This document shows, one piece after another, positions 1-8,514 of a stretch of 64,000 bases of DNA; within the stretch, counting starts at the first letter, position 1, and the number at the start of each line of letters is the position of its first letter. The stretch is from positions 372,001-436,000 of the forward strand of contig JAJNPV010000021.1 in the NCBI GenBank assembly GCA_021155195.1, in the 5' to 3' direction. Source of the stretch: Ohtaekwangia sp. (GTDB taxonomy: Bacteria > Bacteroidota > Bacteroidia > Cytophagales > Cyclobacteriaceae). The notes beneath the pieces were generated by a model. It was not told the DNA's origin. It made no database searches and saw only the letters and a program-made list of their open reading frames with translations. The translations under genes were made by a program, and so were the position numbers.

Positions 1-349
1 CCAGAGGCCATAAACCTTCATAGGCAGATTTCAATTTGAGCGTATACCATTCCGTGAGGGTATTTTTCTCTACTTCAGTGAATTGCAGCATGTGTGGGTA
101 CAGACGTATTAATACCTTGGAACAATAGACAACCACCACACACACCGAAGTAAAGAACAAACAGAGGCAAGCGAATGAACCGTCATAAGCAGGCAAACTC
201 AACTGCCAGCTTAATAGATAATCGATAAGAAATAGTACTTGCCAGAAAATTACCCATACAAGCCAACCAGGTAATGGAACAAGTCTTGAGAATCTTTCGG
301 GATAGGACGTAACCCGAATAGGGTCTTCGTTAGGTTGGATAGTGGTCAT
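1..349 (-). CDS. Partial hypothetical membrane protein (cut by window edge)
   Basis: An open reading frame starts at the ATG complementary to 347-349 and stays open for 116 codons to the left edge, so only the N-terminal part is present. The product starts MTTIQPNEDPIRV. It has two hydrophobic stretches, about residues 28-46 (rich in Trp, Leu and Val) and 60-80 (Cys/Val-rich), followed by a charged segment with a conserved-looking EWYTLKLKSAYEGLWPL end. Two membrane helices followed by a cytoplasmic tail is the simplest reading. I do not recognise the family. It is transcribed divergently from pnuC, with about 100 bp between the two starts, so the promoters of both lie in 350-451. Confidence 0.6.
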   Translation of the reverse strand, partial: MTTIQPNEDPIRVTSYPERFSRLVPLPGWLVWVIFWQVLFLIDYLLSWQLSLPAYDGSFACLCLFFTSVCVVVVYCSKVLIRLYPHMLQFTEVEKNTLTEWYTLKLKSAYEGLWPL

Positions 350-451
350 AGGTAAGGAAGGCATTCTGGCTTGCAATCTCAAGTTAGATATAATACAGGA
401 TAGTCCATTCATTCAAAGAATAGATTTATTTTGCAGAACATATTTTGCTGA

Positions 452-1114
452 ATGAGTTTTTTCGACATCAATAACATCTTCTTCACTTTACTAGGCTATT
501 CCTTAAGCTACATTGAGTTTTTTGCAGTAATCGCAGGACTCGTTGCTGTAGGGTTATCGGCCAGAGCCAACATTTGGAGTTGGCCCATCGGACTCATCAA
601 TGTTTTTCTTTCCGCTTTCTTCTATTATCAGATTCAACTTTACCCGGATATGTTTTTGATGGTGTTTTTCTTTGTTACTAATTTATTGGGCTGGTGGCGT
701 TGGGCAAATCCTAAACCGGAAGAAGAAGATCGAAAGAAAGAACTGAAGGTAAGTTTCATGAAGCGAAGACAATTTATCGGATGGCTATTGGTAGGTGGCG
801 CTGGTACATACATTATAGGGACACTCGCCTCCAAACTGCATGAATGGCTTCCATTACTTTTTAATCTGCCAAGTGCCTATCCATATGTTGATTCCTTCAT
901 TTTAGTAATGAGTGTAATCACTACGTTTCTTATGATTCAAAAGAAAATTGAGTGCTGGATCATCTGGATTCTGATCGATATAGTCGCTACTTATTTATAC
1001 TTTTTAAAAGGTGCGAAGTTTTTTGGAGTAGAGTATTTGATCTTTACACTAATAGCCACCTTTGCTCTGTGGAACTGGATCAAAGAGTATAAAAGTTATA
1101 ATCAATCGGCATGA
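452..1114 (+). CDS. pnuC: Nicotinamide riboside transporter PnuC
   Basis: The protein is 220 residues long, the usual PnuC size, with about seven hydrophobic segments. The N-terminal half carries the family's Trp-rich motif (IWSWPIGLINV, about residues 42-52) and a WWRWANP motif after the third helix. The C-terminal half has ECWIIWILIDIVATYLY, the second-half counterpart of the transport core. PnuC proteins move nicotinamide riboside (some homologues move thiamine) across the inner membrane by facilitated diffusion, with trapping by phosphorylation. The next gene, a NadR-like kinase/adenylyltransferase, overlaps this one by 4 bp (ATGA at 1111-1114), which strongly favours nicotinamide riboside as substrate over thiamine. 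I see no thiamine pyrophosphate riboswitch in the short leader. A TATTTTGC word at 441-448 could be a weak -7 element. Confidence 0.9.
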   Translation: MSFFDINNIFFTLLGYSLSYIEFFAVIAGLVAVGLSARANIWSWPIGLINVFLSAFFYYQIQLYPDMFLMVFFFVTNLLGWWRWANPKPEEEDRKKELKVSFMKRRQFIGWLLVGGAGTYIIGTLASKLHEWLPLLFNLPSAYPYVDSFILVMSVITTFLMIQKKIECWIIWILIDIVATYLYFLKGAKFFGVEYLIFTLIATFALWNWIKEYKSYNQSA

Positions 1115-2076
1115 AACGGGGGTTAGTGATTGGGAAGTTTATGCCGCTTCATCATGGGCATATTGCACTCATCGAGTTTGCCGCTGCGCATTGCGATGAA
1201 TTGATTGTATCTATGAGTTACAATGCTACGGATATCATTTCTAGTGAACTTCGCTTTTCCTGGATTAATAAAACTTTTAAGGACCAATCAACCATTAAGG
1301 TATTCAGTATTGTAGATGACTTTGACAGAGAAGATTTGCCTCTTACAGAACGAACTCAAGCTTGGGTCGATCGGATGCGACAAGTGTATCCTCCAATTGA
1401 TATTGTTTTCAGTTCAGAAGAATATGGAGTTCCTTTTGCTAAAAACTTAGGTGCTGAGCATAAAGGCTTTGACCCTGAGCGGAAACTATTTCCAGTTTCG
1501 GCTACACGCATCAGAGAAAATCCTTTTGCCTACTGGAAATACTTACCAAAGATCGTAAGACCATTTTTCGTAAAAAAGATTTGCCTTTATGGGCCCGAAA
1601 GCACAGGTAAATCAGTAATGGCAAAACAGCTTGCCAGCTATTATCAAACTGAATTTGTTCCGGAAGTTGCGCGCGAAATTGTTAGCTCCAATGAATTTAC
1701 CGTTGACGATATTATTAAAATTGGTCAAGCTCAAACACAACGTGTACTGGACAAAACAAAAACCGCTAATAAAATTCTTTTCTGCGATACCGACTTAATC
1801 ACCACACAAATTTATTGTCGCCATTATTTGGGAGAGGTTCCTCCAATTCTATATGAATTGGAAAAGCAAATAATCTACGACCAATATTTTCTATTTGACA
1901 TTGATGTGCCTTGGGTAGCCGATGGCATGAGGGATTTGGGAGCCAGAAGGCAAGAGATGTATGACGTTTTTGAAATTGAACTAGTGAAAAGAGGAATAAA
2001 GTTTATTGAAGTACGCGGTGACTTTAACGAGCGTGAAGATATTTTGAAGAAGTACGTTGATTCAATTTTGAAATAA
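1111..2076 (+). CDS. nadR: NadR-like bifunctional NMN adenylyltransferase / nicotinamide riboside kinase
   Basis: This 321-residue protein has two enzyme domains. The N-terminal nucleotidyltransferase domain shows GKFMPLHHGH at residues 8-17 (HxGH motif, here HHGH) and a C-terminal SATRIREN segment matching the SxTxxR-type motif. The C-terminal kinase domain (about 157-321) begins with a P-loop, GPESTGKS at 161-168. Together they would phosphorylate nicotinamide riboside to NMN and adenylate NMN to NAD+. It lacks the N-terminal HTH repressor domain of enterobacterial NadR, as is usual outside that group, so it should not repress transcription. The start codon overlaps the pnuC stop, implying translational coupling of uptake and trapping. 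The downstream gene converges on it with a gap of about 40 bp. Confidence 0.9.
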   Translation: MKRGLVIGKFMPLHHGHIALIEFAAAHCDELIVSMSYNATDIISSELRFSWINKTFKDQSTIKVFSIVDDFDREDLPLTERTQAWVDRMRQVYPPIDIVFSSEEYGVPFAKNLGAEHKGFDPERKLFPVSATRIRENPFAYWKYLPKIVRPFFVKKICLYGPESTGKSVMAKQLASYYQTEFVPEVAREIVSSNEFTVDDIIKIGQAQTQRVLDKTKTANKILFCDTDLITTQIYCRHYLGEVPPILYELEKQIIYDQYFLFDIDVPWVADGMRDLGARRQEMYDVFEIELVKRGIKFIEVRGDFNEREDILKKYVDSILK

Positions 2077-2117
2077 CTTCAAGATTATTTTTCCGCTCTT
2101 TCACTTTCACGCTGTTA

Positions 2118-3383
2118 TCATGCTGCCTTCCCTGCCTTATGTCCTTTAATAGCAAAATACATAATGAACAAATAACAGGGCGCCATAATCCAATAGGCCT
2201 GTTGGCTGTTCCAAAGTTCAGATAGCTTACCATATACAAGTGGCAGAAGTGCTCCACCTGCAATTGCCATAATCAGAAGTGCAGAACCAATTTTTGTAAA
2301 TCTACCGAGCCCATTAATAGCAAGCGGGAATATCGCGGGCCACATGAGTGAATTGGCTAAACCCAGTAAAGCAATGAAAGCCACAGATACATAACCATTT
2401 GTTGTTACTGCTCCTATTGTAAAAGCTACTCCCAACATGGCGCAAAATTTCAGTGCTGAAGACTGCGACATATATTTAGGAATAGCAACAATGCCAACGA
2501 TATAGCCAATCAGCATGCATGCCAATGTGGCCTGAGTAAAATACCGGGCTGTTGATAACTCAATGCCAAGTGATTTTCCATAACTAATGATGGTATCACC
2601 TGCCAACACCTCAACACCAACATAAAGAAATAGTGTAATCACTCCTAATACCAAATGAGGATACTGCAACACACTGGTTTTATCAGATGCTGATGAACTT
2701 TGTCCTTCACCGGATCCACTATCATCAATATCCGGTAGGGAAGAAAACAAAATAGCAACTGCTAAAAAGACTAATATGCCAGACATAATCATGTATGGAA
2801 CAATCACACGCGAAGCCAACTCATCAAGCGCTGCATTTTTTGTAGCTGCGTCCATCGTCTTTAAGCTTGCCTCAAGAGCATCCACATCGTTTAAAGCAAT
2901 ATATCCGAAAACTAAACCGGCAATAATACCGGCCACTTTATTACAAATACCCATAATGCTGATGCGTGTTGCTGCGCTTTCAATAGGTCCTAAGATTGTA
3001 GCATACGGATTCGAAGCGGTTTGTAAAATCGCAAGTCCGGTTCCGATAATAAAAAGACCTACCAGAAACAGATCGAAGTTGCGTGTGTTCGCTGCAGGAA
3101 CAAAAATTATTGCTCCGATAGCCATTATGAAAAGACCCAATGACATTCCTTTTTTGTAGCCCGTTTTTTGTAAAACGTAAGAAGAAGGAATCGCCATGAC
3201 CGTATATGCAATGAAGAAGGCAGTTGCCACCAGATACGATTGAAAATCTGTTTCTAATTCGCAGGCAATTTTTAAGTATGGGATAAGTGTACCGTTGATC
3301 CACGTGGCAAAACCAAAAATGAAAAACAGGATTCCAATGATGGTGATGGACATTAAATAACTGGAGGGTTTGGTTTGGGTCAT
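2118..3383 (-). CDS. Sugar MFS transporter, FucP/GluP type
   Basis: The 421-residue integral membrane protein has about 12 hydrophobic segments. It resembles the fucose:H+ symporter and glucose/galactose permease branch of the major facilitator superfamily. Family-like features are the N-terminal GFATWINGTLIPYLK (the start of helix 1 and first loop), the LQTASNPYATILGP motif around residues 120-135 and the TRISIMGICNKVAG stretch. The likely role is proton-coupled uptake of a monosaccharide, or possibly an N-acetylhexosamine. It is divergent from a sugar nucleotidyltransferase/kinase pair with about 90 bp between starts, which suggests that the three act on the same sugar. The exact substrate cannot be read from the sequence. 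Confidence 0.85.
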   Translation of the reverse strand: MTQTKPSSYLMSITIIGILFFIFGFATWINGTLIPYLKIACELETDFQSYLVATAFFIAYTVMAIPSSYVLQKTGYKKGMSLGLFIMAIGAIIFVPAANTRNFDLFLVGLFIIGTGLAILQTASNPYATILGPIESAATRISIMGICNKVAGIIAGLVFGYIALNDVDALEASLKTMDAATKNAALDELASRVIVPYMIMSGILVFLAVAILFSSLPDIDDSGSGEGQSSSASDKTSVLQYPHLVLGVITLFLYVGVEVLAGDTIISYGKSLGIELSTARYFTQATLACMLIGYIVGIVAIPKYMSQSSALKFCAMLGVAFTIGAVTTNGYVSVAFIALLGLANSLMWPAIFPLAINGLGRFTKIGSALLIMAIAGGALLPLVYGKLSELWNSQQAYWIMAPCYLFIMYFAIKGHKAGKAA

Positions 3384-3416
3384 GGGTAGAGATTTAGGCT
3401 TTCAATAGTAAACTTC

Positions 3417-3424
3417 TATTTTTG
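3417..3424 (+). promoter_or_regulatory. Candidate -7 promoter box for the nucleotidyltransferase/kinase pair
   Basis: TATTTTTG matches the Bacteroidota -7 consensus TAnnTTTG exactly and lies about 50 bp upstream of the TTG start at 3475. I see no clear TTG-type -33 partner at the expected distance, so this is a pattern match only. Confidence 0.4.
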
Positions 3425-3474
3425 CAGAGTTAGAAACAACAGGTAATTACCATCTTTTAATTAATTCAAACAAA

Positions 3475-4380
3475 TTGAAAACGAACCAAAAAATTTCTTT
3501 ACTGGTAATGGCAGCCGGCATGGGTAGCCGATATGGCGGAATCAAACAAATTGATGGCTTTGGGCCTAATGGCGAAACCATTATGGACTACTCGCTATTT
3601 GATGCACTTCGTGCAGGCTTTAATCAAGTTGTGTTCATTGTACGCGAAGAGATAAAAGAAACGGTAAAAGAAATTTTTCTCCCAAAGCTTCAAGGCAAGG
3701 CAGAAGTTCATTTTATTGTTCAGTCGTTGGATAAATATGTGCCCACCGAATTTCAGCCTGTCGAAAGAAAAAAACCCTGGGGCACTACGCATGCCATGTT
3801 GTGTGGTAAAGAGATTATAGATGGCCCATTTGCAGTAATCAATGCCGATGATTTTTATGGTAAAGAGGCATTTGAATCTTTAATCCACTTCTTTAAAACG
3901 GCTCCTGCCGATCATCATGCCATGGTTGGGTACACGTTGAAGAACGTAATGTCCGCACACGGAAGTGTATCACGCGGTGTGGCTACACCCGATGCTGACG
4001 GTTTTTTGAAAAGTATGAAAGAGCATACTACCATTTTGCGCGAAGGCAACAAAATAATTTCGAAATGGAAAGAAGGCGATGAAGAGTTGAGTGAAAACGT
4101 TCAGGTTTCAATGAACTGCTGGGGCTTTCAACCAGGTGCTTTTGATCTGACTGAAAAAATGTTTGTAGAATTTGTGGAAAAGAATCGTAGTAATACGAGT
4201 GCAGAATTTTACATCGCATTGATGGTAAGCGAACTGATCACAAGAGGGCTTGGAAAAGTTCATATTCTTCCCGGTGGGAAAACCTGGTTTGGTGTTACCT
4301 ATAAAGAAGACAAAGAAGAAGTTTCGCAAAAGATAAAAAACCTGGTAACACAAGGTGTGTACCCTTCTAATCTTTGGTGA
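3475..4380 (+). CDS. Sugar-phosphate nucleotidyltransferase
   Basis: The 301-residue protein has the nucleotidyltransferase fold. The signature loop MAAGMGSRYGGIKQ starts at residue 12 and the metal/sugar site motif NADDFYG lies at about 123-129. Such enzymes join a sugar 1-phosphate to a nucleoside triphosphate to give an NDP-sugar and pyrophosphate. The start is TTG at 3475, because the first in-frame ATG falls inside the nucleotide-binding loop (MAAG) and would remove the first beta strand. It has no left-handed helix C-terminal domain, unlike the second nucleotidyltransferase at 30613-31614. Its stop overlaps the start of the next gene, a small-molecule kinase, so the two products probably act in sequence: kinase to sugar 1-phosphate, then this enzyme to the activated sugar. 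Confidence 0.85.
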   Translation: MKTNQKISLLVMAAGMGSRYGGIKQIDGFGPNGETIMDYSLFDALRAGFNQVVFIVREEIKETVKEIFLPKLQGKAEVHFIVQSLDKYVPTEFQPVERKKPWGTTHAMLCGKEIIDGPFAVINADDFYGKEAFESLIHFFKTAPADHHAMVGYTLKNVMSAHGSVSRGVATPDADGFLKSMKEHTTILREGNKIISKWKEGDEELSENVQVSMNCWGFQPGAFDLTEKMFVEFVEKNRSNTSAEFYIALMVSELITRGLGKVHILPGGKTWFGVTYKEDKEEVSQKIKNLVTQGVYPSNLW

Positions 4381-5423
4381 ATCCCAAAAAAATAAATGTG
4401 AGCATCCCCTCCACTGTTCTTGATTCCTTTGGGTTATCCCGTTCAGCACAATACGAGCCGATTGGCTCAGGCCACATTCACCAAACTTTTTTGCTTACTG
4501 ATACCAAAGCGTTTATTCTGCAACGGGTTAATAAAACTATTTTCACGGAGCCTGAAATTATCGCCACCAATAATCGTATTGCAGCTCAGTATCTTTCCAT
4601 TCATTCGCCTGCCTACTTATTCATAACGGCTCTGCCCGATAAAATGGGTAACGAACTTGTGTATGATCATGATGGGTTTCCGTGGCGCTTGTATCCACTT
4701 ATAGAAAATACAAACACAATTGATTTTGTGACTACAGAGACCGAGGCATATGAAGCCGCTAAAGGGTTTGCCAGACTCACCCGAAATCTTGATGGAGTAA
4801 GGTGTGAGTTATTTAAACCAACCCTTCATCGTTTTCACGATCTCGCGTGGCGCTACCAGCAATTTGAAACTGAATTAGCTGATGCTTCCGCTGAAGTAAA
4901 AGCACAGGTAAAAGAGGAAATTGAAGCGGCTAAAAATTTTCAATACCTAGTTAAAGAATATAACGACTTGATTAATAGCGGTTCATTAAAAGAACGCATT
5001 ACACACAACGACACTAAGATTAACAATATCCTGTTCGATAAAATCACCCAAAAAGCAGTATGCGTGATTGATTTAGATACGCTTATGCCGGGTTATTTCA
5101 TTTATGACTTAGGAGACCTGGTTCGCACGTGTGTAAGCCCGGTTAGCGAAGAGGAAGAGGATGTCTCAAAAATTGAATTTCGCAAAAGCATCTATGATGC
5201 TATACTCTCTGGCTACTTATCCGAAATGAAAGGAAGGATGAGTACTGCTGAAATAAATGCAGTGCCCTTTGCGGGGAAAATGATGACATACATTATGGCA
5301 CTCCGCTTTCTGGCTGATTTTTTACGGGGGAATACGTATTATCACATCACCTATCCCAATCAAAACAAAGTCCGGGCTCGTAACCAGCTTTACCTTTTAA
5401 ATATTCTTACCCAATCGGTTTAA
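4377..5423 (+). CDS. APH-family phosphotransferase, possible N-acetylhexosamine 1-kinase
   Basis: The 348-residue protein has the aminoglycoside/choline kinase-like fold. The catalytic loop HNDTKINN sits near residues 210-217 and the metal-binding IDLDT near 231-235. The N-terminal part has the SGHIHQTFLL and FILQRVN elements of the ATP-binding lobe. It resembles NahK-like anomeric kinases (often annotated as phosphotransferase or mucin-desulfating protein), which make N-acetylhexosamine 1-phosphate. That specific activity is inferred from resemblance and from the coupled nucleotidyltransferase. The start is taken as GTG at 4377, overlapping the upstream TGA as GTGA; a TTG three bases earlier is also possible and no ATG is available nearby. 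An antibiotic-resistance role is unlikely given the operon. Confidence 0.75.
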   Translation: MNPKKINVSIPSTVLDSFGLSRSAQYEPIGSGHIHQTFLLTDTKAFILQRVNKTIFTEPEIIATNNRIAAQYLSIHSPAYLFITALPDKMGNELVYDHDGFPWRLYPLIENTNTIDFVTTETEAYEAAKGFARLTRNLDGVRCELFKPTLHRFHDLAWRYQQFETELADASAEVKAQVKEEIEAAKNFQYLVKEYNDLINSGSLKERITHNDTKINNILFDKITQKAVCVIDLDTLMPGYFIYDLGDLVRTCVSPVSEEEEDVSKIEFRKSIYDAILSGYLSEMKGRMSTAEINAVPFAGKMMTYIMALRFLADFLRGNTYYHITYPNQNKVRARNQLYLLNILTQSV

Positions 5424-5466
5424 TAATTTTTTACATCTTGCAAACCAAGAACTATCTACTAACTAT

Positions 5467-6954
5467 ATGAAGAGAATTATTACCCTTATTCATGCGCTCT
5501 TTCTTTGTTCCATCAGTTTTGCACAACAAAACCCAGATGCAGTGAAATATGCAGCCACCATCACTCAAGACGATTTGAAAGAAAACTTATCCATTATTGC
5601 TTCCGATGCTATGGAAGGTCGCGAGACTGGTAAGCGTGGCCAGAAAATGGCAGCCGCATTTATCGCTGCCTATTTTGAAGATCTTGGACTGAAAGGTCCG
5701 GTGTCAGGAAGTTATTATCAACCCGTTCCATTGTTTACAACCTCTGCCCCTGTGGTTTCATTGAAGGCCGGAACGACAGAATTAACAGCAGACGAATTTA
5801 TTTTTTTAGGTTCCGGTCAAACGGCCGGTGAAATGACTCTACCCTTAGTCTTTGCGGGAAAAGGCTCCGATGCGGAGCTTGAAAAATTGGACGTAAATGG
5901 AAAAGCAGTATTGGTGTTGTGGGAAGCAAATGCTTCTTTAAGGAATAATCCAGTACTTACAAATCTGCGTAAGAAAGGAGCTAAAATCATTTTTGGTGCC
6001 GTTGAGAAAAAAGAAGAGTTTACGCGGCTATCCTCGATGGCCAGAAGATTTATGGGTGGCGGCCTTAGTTTAGAAAAACCTGAAAGTGGAAACATTTCCG
6101 GTGCTATCGTTGTGACAGCAGAAGCAGCTGGGAAATTCTTTAATACTACCTACGATAAATTGAATAAAGCTGCTGCCGATAAAAAAGTTAGCAAAGTAAA
6201 ACCCGCATCTGTTGCTTACTCAATTGCTCAAACCGTTTCTGAAGTGCGCTCCGAAAACATTCTTGGATTTTTGGAAGGCACCGATAAAAAAGATGAAGTA
6301 GTGGTTGTCACAGCTCACTACGATCACATCGGTATCTCAACCCGTGGCGAAGGTGATAAAATTAATAATGGTGCTGATGATGATGGCTCCGGAACAGTAG
6401 GAGTATTGGCCATTGCCAAGGCATTTGTGCAAGCAAAGAAAGAGGGAAAAGGTCCGCGTAGAAGTATCTTGTTTATGACTGTTACCGGTGAAGAAAAAGG
6501 ATTGCTTGGTTCTGCGTATTATTCAGAACATCCCATCTTTCCATTAGACAAAACCGTGGTTGACCTGAATATAGACATGATTGGCCGCAGAGATCCTGCG
6601 CACAAAGACAGTGCTCCATATGTATACGTGATAGGTTCAGACAGACTTTCCAGTGAACTGCATACGTTGAGTGAGGCGACAAACAAGACCTATTCAAACT
6701 TAGCTTTTGATTATTTATACAACGCTGAGGATCATCCTGACAGAATTTATTATCGCTCTGATCATTGGAACTTCGCCAAGAAAAATATTCCAATCATTTT
6801 TTATTTTGATGGTGTGCACGAAGATTATCACCGCCCCAGCGATGAAGTTGATAAAATTGAATTCGATCTATTAGCCCTTCGCACAAAGAACGTATTTCAT
6901 GTGGCCTGGGAAATCGCTAACCGTGAGAATAGGTTGGTTGTAGATAAGAAGTAA
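5467..6954 (+). CDS. Exported M28 family aminopeptidase with PA-domain insertion
   Basis: The 495-residue protein begins with a signal peptide (MKRIITLIHALFLCSISFA, cleavage before QQNP). A protease-associated-type segment (about residues 110-235) precedes the zinc peptidase domain. The M28 ligands are visible in order: HYDHIG (His284), NNGADDDGSG (about 300-309), TGEEKG (Glu342/Glu343), DMIGR (Asp370) and HRPSDEVD (His455). The set looks complete, so the enzyme should be an active co-catalytic di-zinc aminopeptidase in the periplasm or outside the cell. No type IX sorting tail is present. It ends before a strong terminator that separates it from the convergent lipA. Confidence 0.9.
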   Translation: MKRIITLIHALFLCSISFAQQNPDAVKYAATITQDDLKENLSIIASDAMEGRETGKRGQKMAAAFIAAYFEDLGLKGPVSGSYYQPVPLFTTSAPVVSLKAGTTELTADEFIFLGSGQTAGEMTLPLVFAGKGSDAELEKLDVNGKAVLVLWEANASLRNNPVLTNLRKKGAKIIFGAVEKKEEFTRLSSMARRFMGGGLSLEKPESGNISGAIVVTAEAAGKFFNTTYDKLNKAAADKKVSKVKPASVAYSIAQTVSEVRSENILGFLEGTDKKDEVVVVTAHYDHIGISTRGEGDKINNGADDDGSGTVGVLAIAKAFVQAKKEGKGPRRSILFMTVTGEEKGLLGSAYYSEHPIFPLDKTVVDLNIDMIGRRDPAHKDSAPYVYVIGSDRLSSELHTLSEATNKTYSNLAFDYLYNAEDHPDRIYYRSDHWNFAKKNIPIIFYFDGVHEDYHRPSDEVDKIEFDLLALRTKNVFHVAWEIANRENRLVVDKK

Positions 6955-6962
6955 AATGATGA

Positions 6963-7002
6963 AGCCGCTGATTCACTTGGTATAATCTGTGAATCAGTGG
7001 CT
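6963..7002. terminator. Bidirectional intrinsic terminator between M28 peptidase and lipA
   Basis: A 14-bp stem (6963-6976 paired with 6989-7002, one G-U pair) encloses a 12-nt loop. A T-rich tract follows on the plus strand (TTCTTTTATTG). It lies between two convergent genes and can serve both. Confidence 0.85.
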
Positions 7003-7021
7003 TTCTTTTATTGTATCAAAA

Positions 7022-7906
7022 TCAAAAAGGAACATTCACATGACGCTCGGCATGGTAGCTGGAGCGCACCAACGGCCCGGATTCTACATATTTTAAACCC
7101 CGCTTTAAGCCTTCTTCTTTATACATCGCGAATGTATCCGGGTGGATAAACTCTGCTACTTCCAAATGCATTTTAGTGGGTTGCAGATATTGACCCAGCG
7201 TAAGAATCATTAATCCATTTTCAGCCAGATCATCCATTGCTTTGAAAACTTCTTCCTGAGTTTCACCCACTCCTAACATAATCCCTGACTTGGTTCTTTT
7301 ACCTGCTTCACGGGTTCTCTTAATCTGTTCAAGACTGCGCTCATACCGGGCTTGCGGCCGAACCATTCTGTATAATCGTCCTACAGTTTCCATGTTGTGC
7401 GATACCACTTCTTGCCCACCTTCAATCATGTGGTATAATGCTTCCCAATTTCCTTTTGTATCAGGAATTAAAGTTTCAATAGTTGTTTCAGGGCTTAATG
7501 CTTTTGTTTGAACCACCGTTTGGTACCAAACCTCTGCCCCCCGATCCTTTAACTCATCGCGATTAACTGAAGTGATTACAGCATGTTTTACGCCCATCAA
7601 TTTGATTGCTTCTGCAACGCGAGTGGGTTCATCGGTATCATATTCGGGTGGCCTTCCCGTGGCAACGGCACAAAACGTGCAACTGCGGGTGCACACATTT
7701 CCTAAAATCATAAACGTGGCTGTGCCCGCTCCCCAGCATTCGCCCATGTTAGGGCAATTACCACTTTCACAGATTGTATGAAGCTTATGTTCATCCACCA
7801 GCTTGCGCACCTTGGCGTACTCGGGGCCAATAGGCAATTTTACGCGCAGCCAATCAGGTTTACGTTTTTTAGGTTCCGGGGCTGATATAACAGGTAACTC
7901 TATCAT
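7022..7906 (-). CDS. lipA: Lipoyl synthase
   Basis: This 294-residue radical-SAM enzyme inserts two sulfur atoms into protein-bound octanoyl groups to make lipoyl cofactors. The auxiliary-cluster cysteines are C46, C51 and C57 (ICESGNCPNMGEC), and the radical-SAM cluster cysteines are C72, C76 and C79 (CTRSCTFC). The C-terminal RSSYHAE contains the conserved serine ligand of the auxiliary cluster. Length and motifs are all normal. It lies directly downstream of gcvH on the same strand, whose product is a classical lipoylated substrate, so a shared role in glycine cleavage is likely. The gap to gcvH is about 107 bp of repeat-like sequence, so co-transcription is possible but not certain. Confidence 0.96.
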   Translation of the reverse strand: MIELPVISAPEPKKRKPDWLRVKLPIGPEYAKVRKLVDEHKLHTICESGNCPNMGECWGAGTATFMILGNVCTRSCTFCAVATGRPPEYDTDEPTRVAEAIKLMGVKHAVITSVNRDELKDRGAEVWYQTVVQTKALSPETTIETLIPDTKGNWEALYHMIEGGQEVVSHNMETVGRLYRMVRPQARYERSLEQIKRTREAGKRTKSGIMLGVGETQEEVFKAMDDLAENGLMILTLGQYLQPTKMHLEVAEFIHPDTFAMYKEEGLKRGLKYVESGPLVRSSYHAERHVNVPF

Positions 7907-7972
7907 TCTTCAGTTTGTAGTCTTGAATATTTAGTCCTGAGTATCCAGTTTAGTCAAAGTAATTTTACTCAA

Positions 7973-8000
7973 TACTAAAGACTATGTACTAAGGACTATT
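7973..8000. repeat. Tandem 14-bp intergenic repeat
   Basis: TACTAAAGACTATG (7973-7986) is followed immediately by TACTAAGGACTATT (7987-8000). Inverted versions of the same word (TTTAGTCCTGAGTA and neighbours) occur at 7930-7955, so the gap between gcvH and lipA can fold into a dyad. No ORF is present. Confidence 0.7.
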
Positions 8001-8013
8001 TATTATAAACTAT

Positions 8014-8394
8014 TTACTTGCCAATAAGTTCCTTGTATTGATCTGCGCTAAGCAAACCATCCGCTTCTGCGGGATTGGATATTTTAACTTTTACCATCCA
8101 ACCATCCCCGTAAGGATCGCTGTTCACCTTTTCAGGACCAGATTCTAGACCTTTGTTAAACTCTGAAACGGTGCCACTGATAGGCATAAATAAATCAGAA
8201 ACAGTTTTTACTGCCTCCACCGTACCAAAAACATCGTGTTGTTTGATGGTTTGGCCAACGGACGAGATGTCAACATAAACAATATCACCTAATTCGCCTT
8301 GAGCGAAATCGGTAATACCGATCGTTGCCTGGTCGCCTTCAATTTTAATCCACTCGTGGTCTTTGGTGTACTTAAGTCCTGCAGGAATGCTCAT
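8014..8394 (-). CDS. gcvH: Glycine cleavage system H protein
   Basis: The 126-residue protein is the lipoyl carrier of the glycine cleavage complex, shuttling the aminomethyl group between P, T and L proteins. The lipoylation site is Lys63 in TVEAVKTVSDL, in the expected hairpin. The N-terminal LKYTKDHEWI and ITDFAQGELGDIVYVDI are typical. Genes for P, T and L proteins are not in the window. gcvH next to sprA is a familiar order in Bacteroidota genomes. A TAnnTTTG box lies about 20 bp upstream. Confidence 0.96.
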   Translation of the reverse strand: MSIPAGLKYTKDHEWIKIEGDQATIGITDFAQGELGDIVYVDISSVGQTIKQHDVFGTVEAVKTVSDLFMPISGTVSEFNKGLESGPEKVNSDPYGDGWMVKVKISNPAEADGLLSADQYKELIGK

Positions 8395-8416
8395 AATAAT
8401 ACTTAATAAGTTGCCC

Positions 8417-8424
8417 CAAAAATA
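8417..8424 (-). promoter_or_regulatory. Candidate -7 promoter box for gcvH
   Basis: On the minus strand TATTTTTG matches TAnnTTTG and would place the transcript start about 19 nt before the gcvH ATG. A -33 TTG partner is not obvious. Confidence 0.4.
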
Positions 8425-8514
8425 AGGAAAGTAGAGGGATGTTAATAATTTAGTTTAATTATGAGTCAATAGGCTTAAGTCATTAGTCCTGAGTTACAGG
8501 TGCTGCCTACTTTT

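Noticed and set aside
350..451. Thiamine pyrophosphate riboswitch before pnuC
   Set aside because: The gap is too short and shows none of the conserved TPP motifs; the NadR-like partner already points to nicotinamide riboside.
4377..5423. Antibiotic-resistance aminoglycoside kinase
   Set aside because: The APH fold is shared by many small-molecule kinases, and the coupling to a sugar nucleotidyltransferase favours a sugar substrate.
8395..8514. Glycine riboswitch near gcvH
   Set aside because: There is no tandem aptamer-like structure; the upstream leader is only about 20 nt.
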